Assembly (NCBI GenBank): GCA_041685505.1
Contig: JAWLFQ010000004.1
Coordinates: 1-64,000 of the forward strand
Length of the DNA stretch: 64,000 nucleotides
Direction: 5' to 3'
From: T1Sed10-7 sp041685505
GTDB lineage: Bacteria > Actinomycetota > Nitriliruptoria > Nitriliruptorales > Nitriliruptoraceae
In this document: one piece after another, positions 51,164 through 59,028 of the stretch
Layout: each line of letters opens with the position of its first letter
Numbering within the stretch: position 1 is the stretch's first letter
Made by a program: the position numbers and the translations under genes
The notes under the pieces: model-generated
The model's database searches: none
Told to the model about the DNA's origin: nothing
What the model saw: only the letters and a program-made list of their open reading frames with translations

Positions 51164-52717
51164 GTGTCCTCCCTGCGCGCGGTCGCCCGAGCCGCCGCCG
51201 ACGCCCGTGTGGGCGCCTGGCCGCGTCGGGCGTTGATCGTGGTCGTGCTGGGGCTGGGCCTGACGCTGGCGCTGCTCGGCGACGCGCGCGCCGACGGCGA
51301 GGGCGCAGTGGTCGTCGCGCCCATCGAGGGCGAGATCGACCTCGGTCTCGCGCCCTTCCTCGAGCGCGTGCTCGACGACGCGCGCCAGGCTGATGCCGCC
51401 GCGGTGGTCCTGCCCATCGACACGCCGGGGGGACGGCTGGATGCCGCACTGGAGATCCGTCGCACCCTGCTGGCCAGCGATGTGCGCACCATCGCCTTCG
51501 TCGACGCGACCGCGCTGTCGGCCGGCGCGCTCATCGCCATCGCGGCGGAGGAGATCCACGTCGTCCCCGGCGGGGTGATGGGCGCTGCGACACCGATCGT
51601 CGGTGCGACGGGTGAGACCGCGGACGAGAAGGTGATCTCGGTGGTGCGCTCCACCTTCCGCGCGACCGCCCAGCAGCGCGACCGCGACCCGGACATCGCC
51701 GAGGCGATGGTCGACCCCGGTGTGGAGATCGAGGGGGTGACCGAGGCCGGGGAGCTGGTCACCCTCGACGACCAGCAGATGCGCGAGTTCGGCTACGCGC
51801 AGAGCATCGTCGACGACCTCGACGCCCTGCTCGCCGAGCTCGGGCTCGACGACCGGGCGCGCACGGAGGTCTCCCCCAGCCTGGCCGAGCGCCTGGTGCG
51901 TTTCATCACCGGCGGCGTCGTCGCACCGCTGCTGCTCTCGCTCGGGATCTGGCTGGTGGTCGGCGACGTGCTCGGCGGGGGGCTCGGCATCGGGACCGCG
52001 GTCGGCGCGGTGCTGTTGGGGGCGTTCTTCTACGGCCACCTGCTCGCCGGGCTGTCGGGCTGGGAGGACGTGCTGCTGGTCGGTGTGGGGGTGGTGCTGC
52101 TGCTGGTCGAGATCTTCGTCATCCCGGGCGTGGGCATCGCCGGGGTGCTCGGCCTGCTGTCGCTGTTGGGCGGCGGTGTGCTCGCCATGGTCAACCGCGA
52201 CCTCGATCTCGTCCCCACCTCCGAGCTGCTCGCCGTGGCCGGGAGGGTCACCGTCACCTTCCTGCTGGTCAGCATCGCCATCATCACACTGCTCGTGCTC
52301 ATCGCACGCCGCCGCGGCGGCGGGGAGGCCATCGTCATGGGACACGGACCCACCGGTGCAGGGGCACGGCCGACGCGTGCGCGCTGGCTGCAGTGGTTCG
52401 GCAGCTCCGACGTGCTCGAGCCCGACCGTGATCGTCGCACCCCGGCGTCGGGAGACGAGGATGCGTCCGGCTCCGCCGCACCGACGAGCGGGCGACCCGA
52501 CCGGCCGGCACCGGGCGGCCTGGTGGGACGCACCGGGGTCGCGCTCACCGACCTGCGACCTGCCGGTGTCGCCCGCGTCGACGGTCAGCGCATCGACGTC
52601 GTGACCGAGGGCGAGTGGCTCGCCGCCGGTGACCCGGTGACCGTGCTGACCGATGAGGGCTACCGCCGCGTCGTGCAGCGCACGGAGGGCGACGACGCGC
52701 CGCCACCGGCCGGCTGA
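51164..52717 (+). CDS. NfeD-family membrane serine protease (ClpP-like, long form)
   Basis: 517 aa. Signal/TM1 (RRALIVVVLGLGLTLALLG), ClpP-like protease domain with oxyanion motif DTPGGRL and Ser in ALSAGALIAIAA, and a likely Lys general base in ETADEKVIS. Four to five TMs (LLSLGIWLVVGD to LLVLIARR) and a C-terminal OB-fold NfeD domain (GLVGRTGVALTDLRPAGVARVDGQRIDVV). Members degrade membrane proteins and work beside SPFH/FloA proteins, as here (89-bp gap). GTG has AGGAG. Confidence 0.92.
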   Translation: MSSLRAVARAAADARVGAWPRRALIVVVLGLGLTLALLGDARADGEGAVVVAPIEGEIDLGLAPFLERVLDDARQADAAAVVLPIDTPGGRLDAALEIRRTLLASDVRTIAFVDATALSAGALIAIAAEEIHVVPGGVMGAATPIVGATGETADEKVISVVRSTFRATAQQRDRDPDIAEAMVDPGVEIEGVTEAGELVTLDDQQMREFGYAQSIVDDLDALLAELGLDDRARTEVSPSLAERLVRFITGGVVAPLLLSLGIWLVVGDVLGGGLGIGTAVGAVLLGAFFYGHLLAGLSGWEDVLLVGVGVVLLLVEIFVIPGVGIAGVLGLLSLLGGGVLAMVNRDLDLVPTSELLAVAGRVTVTFLLVSIAIITLLVLIARRRGGGEAIVMGHGPTGAGARPTRARWLQWFGSSDVLEPDRDRRTPASGDEDASGSAAPTSGRPDRPAPGGLVGRTGVALTDLRPAGVARVDGQRIDVVTEGEWLAAGDPVTVLTDEGYRRVVQRTEGDDAPPPAG

Positions 52718-52805
52718 GCCGCACGCGGGCGGCCGCGATCGCACGGACCGGTACCGTCATCACGCGGAGTGGCGCGCCAGGCGGCACCCCGAGATGGAGC
52801 CCCGC

Positions 52806-53750
52806 ATGGAACCCACCGCCCTGCTGCTGATCACCGCCGCTGCCGCGGTCCTGGCGATCGTCAGCCTGTTCTTCTACTTCGTGCCCGTCGGCCTGTGGAT
52901 CACGGCCATCTTCTCGGGTGTGCGCGTCGGCCTCGGGACGCTGATCGGGATGCGGCTGCGCAAGGTGCAGCCTGCCGAGATCGTCCGTCCGCTGATCAGC
53001 GCGACGAAGGCCGGTATCGATCTCGACGTCGGCCAGATGGAGGCCCACTACCTCGCCGGCGGGCGGGTGGCGTCGGTGGTCGCGGCGCTCATCTCCGCGG
53101 ACCGTGCCAACATCGAGCTGCCGTGGAAGCGCGCGACCGCCATCGACCTGGCGGGGCGGGACGTGCTCGAGGCCGTGCAGGTCAGCGTCAACCCGAAGGT
53201 GATCGAGACCCCCCGCATCGCGGCCGTCGCCAAGGACGGGATCCAGGTCATCGCCGTGGCACGGGTCACCGTGCGTGCCAACATCGAGCGACTGGTGGGT
53301 GGCGCCGGCGAGGAGACCATCATCGCGCGCGTCGGTGAGGGCTCGGTGTCCTCCATCGGTTCCGCCGACAGTCACAAGTACGTGCTGGAGAACCCCGACG
53401 ACATCTCCCGACGGGTGCTCGAGCGGGGCCTGGACGCCGGCACGGCCTTCGAGATCCTGTCGATCGACATCGCCGATGTGGACATCGGTCGCAACATCGG
53501 CGCAGAGCTGCAGACCGATCAGGCCGAGGCGGACAAGAACATCGCCCAGGCCAAGGCGGAGGAACGCCGCGCCATGGCCGTCGCGCGCGAGCAGGAGATG
53601 CGCGCCGCGGTGGTCGAGGCCGAGGCGGAGGTGCCCAGAGCGCTCGCCGAGGCCCTGCGCAACGGCAACCTCGGCGTGATGGACTCCTACCGCCTCGACA
53701 ACGTCCAGGCCGACACCTCCATGCGCAAGGCCATCGCCGACGACGAGTGA
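52806..53750 (+). CDS. floA: Flotillin-like FloA (YqfA, SPFH family)
   Basis: 314 aa. One hydrophobic hairpin near the N-terminus (LLLITAAAAVLAIVSLFFYFVPVGLWITAIFSG), the SPFH domain (VSVNPKVIETPRIAAVAKDGIQV), and a coiled Glu/Ala-rich C-terminus (EADKNIAQAKAEERRAMAVAREQEMRA). It scaffolds membrane microdomains with NfeD. ATG at 52806 follows GGAG by 7; 52794 ATG lacks SD. Confidence 0.95.
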   Translation: MEPTALLLITAAAAVLAIVSLFFYFVPVGLWITAIFSGVRVGLGTLIGMRLRKVQPAEIVRPLISATKAGIDLDVGQMEAHYLAGGRVASVVAALISADRANIELPWKRATAIDLAGRDVLEAVQVSVNPKVIETPRIAAVAKDGIQVIAVARVTVRANIERLVGGAGEETIIARVGEGSVSSIGSADSHKYVLENPDDISRRVLERGLDAGTAFEILSIDIADVDIGRNIGAELQTDQAEADKNIAQAKAEERRAMAVAREQEMRAAVVEAEAEVPRALAEALRNGNLGVMDSYRLDNVQADTSMRKAIADDE

Positions 53751-53757
53751 GGCCAGC

Positions 53758-54186
53758 GTGAGCGCCAACCTGCCGAGCCGCGGCGACCGCACCCAGGGTC
53801 CCGGCGGTCGCGAGGTCCAACACGCCGACCGCCCCGGCGGCGAGGCGGCCGAAGCGGCTGTGCCGCCGGGCCGCTCCCGTCAGGGCCGCTCCCGCGAGGG
53901 GCGCACCCGCGAGGGACGCTCGCGTGAGGGGCACCCCCCGCAGCGCCGGCAACCCGGCGCGATGGACACCTCGGCGATGGACACCGGCACGCCGGTACGC
54001 GACCGCCAGATCGGCCGCGACGGGACGCGCCAGGCACCGGACGATGCCGACCGGCGGCGGCTGCGCACGCGGCGGGCCCTGCGTTCGCCGCGGGCGGTCC
54101 GCCAGGCGATCCTGCTCCGCGAGCTGCTCGGACCGCCGGTGGCGCTGCGACGCCACCGCGAGGACCCGCCGAGCCTCAGCGACTGA
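53758..54186 (+). CDS. Small repeat-rich protein of the FloA operon
   Basis: 142 aa. The first 65 residues are disordered, with four GRSREG-like repeats (GRSRQGRSREGRTREGRS) near 38-58; the C-terminal part has LRSPRAVRQAILLRELLGPPVALRR, an amphipathic peptide with a conserved-looking LLRELLGPP. I have seen similar short C-terminal peptides next to flotillin genes, but no named family. GTG is 7 bp after floA with GAGG 5 upstream. The 3' end overlaps the convergent EamA gene by 11 bp. Confidence 0.6.
   Translation: MSANLPSRGDRTQGPGGREVQHADRPGGEAAEAAVPPGRSRQGRSREGRTREGRSREGHPPQRRQPGAMDTSAMDTGTPVRDRQIGRDGTRQAPDDADRRRLRTRRALRSPRAVRQAILLRELLGPPVALRRHREDPPSLSD
53871..53935 (+). repeat. In-gene tandem repeat (GRSREG units)
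   Basis: About three and a half approximate 18-bp repeats encode GRSREG-type hexapeptides; third positions vary (CGC/CGT, GAG/CAG), so selection is on the peptide. Confidence 0.6.
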
Positions 54187-55333
54187 TCCCGGGCTCGTCG
54201 TCGATGTCCGACGCGAAGGGCTCGTAGCCGGTGTTGCGGGCACCGAGCGCCCCCGGATCCCGGTACAGGCGCGCGGCCCGTGGCAGCGACCCGAGGCGGC
54301 GCTGGAGCCGGTGCCAGCGCCGGCCACCGGCGAACACGTCGGCACCCGAGGTCGGCTGTGCCGGCACGGGTTCGCCCGGACGTCCGGTCACCAGCAGCAC
54401 CACCGACAGCAGCACCAGCGCTCCGGCCACGGCGGTCCGGGTCGTGACCACCTCGCCGAGGATCAGCCAGCCCAGACCGACGGCCACCAGCGGGTTCACG
54501 TAGGCGTAGGTGCCCACGAGGGTGGTGCTGGCGTTGCGCAGCAACCAGCCGTAGGCCGTGTAGCCGACCAGGGAGCCGGCCACGGTCAGGTAGGCGAAGC
54601 CGAACCACGCTGCCGCGCTCACGTTGGCGAGCTGCACCCTCGACGCCTCGCCGAAGGCCAGCCCGAGCACGGCGAACAGCACCGCCGCACCCAGCATCTC
54701 CAGGCTGGCCGCCACCATGGGACGGCGCGGTCCGTTGCCGGCGCGGCTGCGCATCGACCCTGCCGCCCAGCTCGCGGCACCGGCCAGGGCCAGCAGGACG
54801 GCGCCGAGCTGCCCCCCACCGGGATCGACCATCACGCCGATCCCGCCCAGGCCGATCAGCAGGCCGAGCCAGGCGCGGCCCGAGAGCCGCTCACCGAACA
54901 CCCCCCGTGCGAACAGGGCGAGGAACAGCGGGACGGTGGCGGCGAGCAGCGCCGTCAGCCCCGATGACAGGCGTGTCTGTGCCAGGACGACCAGGCCGGT
55001 ACCGGACACCAGCAGCAGCCCGCCGGTGATCGTGGCCTGGAGCAGGTGTGCGGGCCGGATCGGGTCACCGGCACGGTCCCCGCGTCGGCTGGCCACGAGC
55101 AGCAGCGCACCTCCGGCCAGCAGGAACCGCGCGGCCATCACCAGCATCGGCGGGAGTTCGGCCACGACCACCGCGATGGCGAGGTAGGTGGAGCCCCACA
55201 CCAGGTAGACGATGGCCAGCGCCACGCCGAGCAGCGCGGCGCGTCGGGGGATGCACACCGCAGCGGCACGGTCCCCGACCACGGGGAGGCGCTGCAGGGG
55301 CGTGGGCAGGGTGAGGAAGGTGTGGGCCGACAC
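54176..55333 (-). CDS. EamA/DMT-family transporter
   Basis: 385 aa. Ten helices (AIVYLVWGSTYLAIAVVVAELPPM; later TYAYVNPLVAVGLGWLILGE) with a 60-residue hydrophilic tail. The first-helix WGSTY motif is typical of the YdcZ/RhaT-like group. GTG at 55333 has GAGG 6 upstream. Divergent from the MocR regulator gene by 121 bp with a direct repeat in between, so it may be the regulated exporter. Confidence 0.88.
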   Translation of the reverse strand: MSAHTFLTLPTPLQRLPVVGDRAAAVCIPRRAALLGVALAIVYLVWGSTYLAIAVVVAELPPMLVMAARFLLAGGALLLVASRRGDRAGDPIRPAHLLQATITGGLLLVSGTGLVVLAQTRLSSGLTALLAATVPLFLALFARGVFGERLSGRAWLGLLIGLGGIGVMVDPGGGQLGAVLLALAGAASWAAGSMRSRAGNGPRRPMVAASLEMLGAAVLFAVLGLAFGEASRVQLANVSAAAWFGFAYLTVAGSLVGYTAYGWLLRNASTTLVGTYAYVNPLVAVGLGWLILGEVVTTRTAVAGALVLLSVVLLVTGRPGEPVPAQPTSGADVFAGGRRWHRLQRRLGSLPRAARLYRDPGALGARNTGYEPFASDIDDEPGISR

Positions 55334-55424
55334 GACGCACCTCGGGGGGAGCTGTGGTTCGAGGCAGGGGTGCGCTGAACGCCACGATGTACCACCGACC
55401 CAGACGCCACGAGGACGTCTGTTA

Positions 55425-55454
55425 CAGTACAGTTTTTCTATCGAGGCAGTACAG
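55425..55454. promoter_or_regulatory. MocR-type operator: CAGTACAG direct repeats
   Basis: CAGTACAG occurs perfectly at 55425-55432 and 55447-55454, 22 bp apart (two helical turns) and directly before the MocR ATG at 55455. Members of this regulator group often bind two direct repeats as head-to-tail dimers. Confidence 0.65.
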
Positions 55455-56777
55455 ATGCAACAGCGAGCATACGAGTTCATCGGCAGCAACGCCGAGGAGC
55501 TGGTGCAACACGTCGAGGAAGGGGTCCTCACGGGCGCTGTGCGCCCAGGGACCGTGCTGCCCTCGGTCCGCGCCCTGGCGCGGCAGGTCGAACTGTCCCC
55601 CACCACCGTCGCCAAGGCCTACCGGGAGCTGCGCCGCAGGGGACTGGTCGTGACCCATGACCGTTCCCGCACCGTGATCGCCCACCGACCGTCGCTGCGG
55701 CGCAGGCTGGCGCCCTTCGTGCCCGAGGGGACGGTGGACCTGGCAACCGGCAACCCGGATCCCGAGCTGCTGCCCGCCCTGGACGGCGCGATCGCCTCGC
55801 TGCCCACGGTGCAGCACCGCTACACCGAGGATGTGCTGCTGCCCGAGCTGGTCACGGTCGCCGCGGCGGCGCTCGCAGAGGATGGTCTCGACCCCGCCCA
55901 CCTCCTGGTGGTCGGCGGCGGACTCGACGGCATCGAGCGCGTGCTCGAGGTCCACCTGCGGCTCGGTGACCGGATCGCCGTGGAGGACCCGGGCTACCCC
56001 GGCTCGCTGGACCTGGTCCGCACGCTCGGCCTCGAGCCGGTCAGCATCGAGGTGGACGAGCAGGGACCCGTGCCCTCGTCGCTCCAGGGGGCACTGGCTG
56101 CCGGCGTGACGGCGCTGCTGGTCGTGCCGCGCGCCCAGAACCCGACGGGTGCTGCGATCACCGCCGGGCGTGCCGCCGAGCTGCGCGCGCTGCTGGACCG
56201 CTCCCCCGAGGTCCTGGTCATCGAGGACGACCACGCCGCCCCCATCGCCGGCGTGGGACTCCACTCGCTGACCCTCGGGCGTGAGCGGTGGGCGGTGGTC
56301 CGCTCGGTGTCGAAGTGGCTCGGGCCACAGCTGCGTGTCGCCGTGCTCCTCGGCGACGAGGGCACGACCACCCGCGTGCTGGCACGCCAGCGCCTCGGCA
56401 CCGGCTGGGTCAGCCAGCTCCTGCAGCACGTGGTGGCAACCGCCTGGCGGCAGGCCCGCGACACCGACACGCTGCGGTCCGTCGCCGGGATCTACGACCG
56501 ACGCCGGACCGCGCTCACCACCGCGCTGGCGGACCACGGCATCGCGTCGCGGGGGACCACGGGTCTCAACGTGTGGATCGAGGTCGATGAGGAGGTGCCG
56601 GTGGTGCAGGGCATGGCCGATCTCGGCTGGGCCGTGGCCGCCGGTGAGGCCTTCCGGCTGACCTCCGCACCGGCGGTACGTGTCACCACCGCTGCGCTGC
56701 CCGTCGCGCAGGCGGGCGAGGTGGCCGCCGATCTGGCAGCGGTCCTCGACCGCCACCTCCCGGGCCGCCGCGGCTGA
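55455..56777 (+). CDS. MocR-family (GntR + aminotransferase) PLP-dependent regulator
   Basis: 440 aa. N-terminal GntR-type wHTH at 10-75 (PGTVLPSVRALARQVELSPTTVAKAYRELRRRGLV); class-I aminotransferase fold: VVGGGLDGIERVLEVHLRLGDRIAVEDPGYPG, PRAQNPTGAAI, ESVLVIEDDHAAP-type and VRSVSKWLGPQLRV with PLP-lysine. Related to PdxR, GabR. The ATG follows GAGG. CAGTACAG repeats just before the ATG suggest autoregulation, and the divergent EamA exporter is the likely target. Ligand unclear, perhaps an amino acid or vitamin B6. Confidence 0.9.
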   Translation: MQQRAYEFIGSNAEELVQHVEEGVLTGAVRPGTVLPSVRALARQVELSPTTVAKAYRELRRRGLVVTHDRSRTVIAHRPSLRRRLAPFVPEGTVDLATGNPDPELLPALDGAIASLPTVQHRYTEDVLLPELVTVAAAALAEDGLDPAHLLVVGGGLDGIERVLEVHLRLGDRIAVEDPGYPGSLDLVRTLGLEPVSIEVDEQGPVPSSLQGALAAGVTALLVVPRAQNPTGAAITAGRAAELRALLDRSPEVLVIEDDHAAPIAGVGLHSLTLGRERWAVVRSVSKWLGPQLRVAVLLGDEGTTTRVLARQRLGTGWVSQLLQHVVATAWRQARDTDTLRSVAGIYDRRRTALTTALADHGIASRGTTGLNVWIEVDEEVPVVQGMADLGWAVAAGEAFRLTSAPAVRVTTAALPVAQAGEVAADLAAVLDRHLPGRRG

Positions 56778-56831
56778 CCACCGCCGGTGCCCCCGGCCCT
56801 CGCAGGTGCGCCACAGCTACCCTGCGCCCCC

Positions 56832-57488
56832 GTGGACAACGAGGACGGACGAGCAGGGGAACACCCGACCGCGGCGCGGGTGGGGATCGCGCTGCTCACG
56901 GGCCCGAGCGGTGCCGGCAAGTCCGCCCTGGCGGCGCGCAGCGGCCTGCCCACGGTGTGCCTCGACGACTTCTACCGCGACGGTGACGAGGACGACCTCC
57001 CCCGGCTCGACGACGGCGGTGTCGACTGGGACCACCCCGGCGCCTGGGACGCCGAGCGCGCGGTGTCGACGCTGCAGTCCCTGGCCACCTCCGGGCGGGC
57101 CGAGCTCCCGATCTACGACCTGGCCAGGGACCGCACCGTCGGCACCCATCACCTCGATGTCCGGGGGGCACCCCTGGTGATCGCCGAGGGCATCTTCGCC
57201 GCCGAACTGATCGACCCGTGCCGGCGGCGCGGGTTGCTGGTGGACGCCCTGTGCCTGACCGGAGGACGGACCCGCACCTTCTGGTGGCGCCTGCGTCGGG
57301 ATCTGAAGGAGGGCCGCAAGGCGCCGCTCACCCTGCTGCGCCGTGGGTGGCGCCTCCGGGCGGCCGAACCCGATCTGATCGCCTCCCACGCGACCTTGGG
57401 CGCACGCGTCGTCGATCACCGGCGCGCCCTCCAGCGTCTCGCGGAACTGGCGGCCACCGACCGCACCCGACGCGACACCGCCGCATGA
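56832..57488 (+). CDS. Uridine kinase-like P-loop kinase
   Basis: 218 aa. Walker A GPSGAGKSA near residue 23, then CLDDFYRDGDEDDLPRL (DDFY, the substrate-binding loop) and WDHPGAWD. The lid arginines (RTRTFWWRLRRDLKEGRKAPL) follow. It phosphorylates a nucleoside, probably uridine/cytidine. GTG 56832 lies 8 bases after a TACCCT -10, no SD, so it is likely leaderless. A GTG upstream (56787) is less likely. The stop overlaps the Nudix gene (ATGA). Confidence 0.85.
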   Translation: MDNEDGRAGEHPTAARVGIALLTGPSGAGKSALAARSGLPTVCLDDFYRDGDEDDLPRLDDGGVDWDHPGAWDAERAVSTLQSLATSGRAELPIYDLARDRTVGTHHLDVRGAPLVIAEGIFAAELIDPCRRRGLLVDALCLTGGRTRTFWWRLRRDLKEGRKAPLTLLRRGWRLRAAEPDLIASHATLGARVVDHRRALQRLAELAATDRTRRDTAA

Positions 57489-58102
57489 CCGACGTGCACC
57501 GCGGGTCGGGTGCGGGGGCGGATCGCGCGGCCACGGACCGCCTGGCAGCGCTCAGCTCCCACCTGGTGCGCCGTGGGGACCCACCCACCGCCAGCCGGAC
57601 CCGCGACCGCTGGCAGGCCAGCACGGCGCTGGTCCTGGCACCGGGCGACGATGACGTCGAGGTGGCGATCATCGAGCGCACACAGCGGACCGGCGACCGG
57701 TGGTCGGGCCACCTCGCCCTGCCGGGTGGTCGGGCCGATCCGCCGGACCGGGATCTGGCCGCCACCGCTGCCCGTGAGACCGCCGAGGAGGTGGGGCTCG
57801 CGCTGGGGCCTCCTCTGGCCCGGATCGCGCAGCAGCGCGCACGGGTGCGATCGGGCGTGGTGGCCTGCTACGCCTTCTCGCTGACCGAGCGTCCGCAGCT
57901 CGTCCCGGAGCCGGGGGAGGTCGCCAACGCGTGGTGGGTCCCCCTCCACCACCTGACCGACCCGGCGAACGCGATCTCGATCCGCCACCGGGGGATCAGC
58001 TTCCCCGCCATCGACGTCCACGGCCTGCCGCTGTGGGGGCTCACCCTGCTGCTGCTCGAGCGCTTCGCGGCGCTGGTCGACATCGAGCTCGCCACCGGCT
58101 GA
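57485..58102 (+). CDS. Nudix hydrolase, CoA-pyrophosphatase type
   Basis: 205 aa. Nudix box GGRADPPDRDLAATAARETAEEVGL (RE-TAEE core) with the UPF0035/NudL pre-motif HLALPGG. Cleaves CoA or related dinucleotides to phosphopantetheine plus AMP in characterised members. Overlaps the uridine kinase stop by ATGA. Ends 21 bp before UppS (convergent). Confidence 0.87.
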   Translation: MTDVHRGSGAGADRAATDRLAALSSHLVRRGDPPTASRTRDRWQASTALVLAPGDDDVEVAIIERTQRTGDRWSGHLALPGGRADPPDRDLAATAARETAEEVGLALGPPLARIAQQRARVRSGVVACYAFSLTERPQLVPEPGEVANAWWVPLHHLTDPANAISIRHRGISFPAIDVHGLPLWGLTLLLLERFAALVDIELATG

Positions 58103-58122
58103 GGCCGCCGCCGGCACCGACG

Positions 58123-58947
58123 TCACCGCCGCGGGCCCTCCTCGGTCGCGCGGCCGGGCGCGACCGGCGGCGCCGCTGCCGAGGGCGGTGACGGTGCGGC
58201 AGGCGCGTCGACGGCACCACCGAACCGCCGGTCGCGCCCCTGGTAGGCCGCCACCACCTCGGCCAGGGTGTGCCGATCGAAGTCGGGCCACAGCGTGTCC
58301 ACGAAGAACAGCTCCGCGTACGCCGCCTGCCACAGCAGGTAGTTGGAGATGCGCTGCTCCCCGCTGGTGCGGACCAGCAGGTCGATGTCGGGCATCTCAG
58401 GGTCGTACAGGCGTGCGGCGAGGGCCTGCTCGTCGATGCCGTCCAGGCGCCCGGCGGCCAGGTCGGCCGCAGCGGCCGCAGCGGCGTCGGCGAGCTCGGC
58501 CCGACCTCCGTAGTTGAACGCGATGCGCAGGGTGAGCCGGCGATGGCGGGCGGTGCGTGCCTCGGTGTCCTCGATCAGCCGGACCAGGCGCGCGGGCACG
58601 GGCCGGGTACGGCGGCCGATGAACCGCACACGGACCTGGCGCTCGTCCAACTCGCCGGCACGACGCCGCAGCAGGGACTCGTTGAACCCCAGCAGGAAGC
58701 GGACCTCACTGGGCGGGCGACGCCAGTTCTCCGTGGAGAAGGCGTAGACGGTCAGGTCGCTGATGCCGAGGGCGAGCGCACCCTCCACGGTGTCGAACAG
58801 CGCAGCCTCGCCCGCCTGGTGGCCGGCGTTGCGGGACAGGCCCTGTCGGTTCGCCCACCGGCCGTTCCCGTCCATGATCAGCGCGATGTGCCCCGGCAGG
58901 CGCTGCGGATCCAGCCCGTGGGAGATGAGCAGGTCCGTTGCGCTCAC
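58123..58947 (-). CDS. uppS: Polyprenyl diphosphate synthase UppS
   Basis: 274 aa. Catalytic Asp26 in IMDGNGRWANRQ, LTVYAFSTENWRRP, and RTSGEQRISNYLLWQAAYAELFF near 195, followed by DTLWPDF. Makes undecaprenyl or decaprenyl diphosphate, the lipid carrier for cell-wall synthesis. GTG with GGGAG 7 upstream. A 35-residue Pro/Ala tail follows the domain. Convergent with the Nudix gene, divergent from the propeller gene. Confidence 0.95.
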   Translation of the reverse strand: MSATDLLISHGLDPQRLPGHIALIMDGNGRWANRQGLSRNAGHQAGEAALFDTVEGALALGISDLTVYAFSTENWRRPPSEVRFLLGFNESLLRRRAGELDERQVRVRFIGRRTRPVPARLVRLIEDTEARTARHRRLTLRIAFNYGGRAELADAAAAAAADLAAGRLDGIDEQALAARLYDPEMPDIDLLVRTSGEQRISNYLLWQAAYAELFFVDTLWPDFDRHTLAEVVAAYQGRDRRFGGAVDAPAAPSPPSAAAPPVAPGRATEEGPRR

Positions 58948-59028
58948 CTGTTGCTCCCGGTCGGTCGACGCCGGGACCGACGGTAGCGGGGTGTCACGCC
59001 GCCACGCGTGCGACCTACCCTGCCGCAG

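Noticed and set aside
50102..52744. An 880-codon minus-strand frame opposite NfeD
   Set aside because: The C-terminal 301 codons are MscS; the remainder has low-complexity composition opposite a well-supported NfeD gene.
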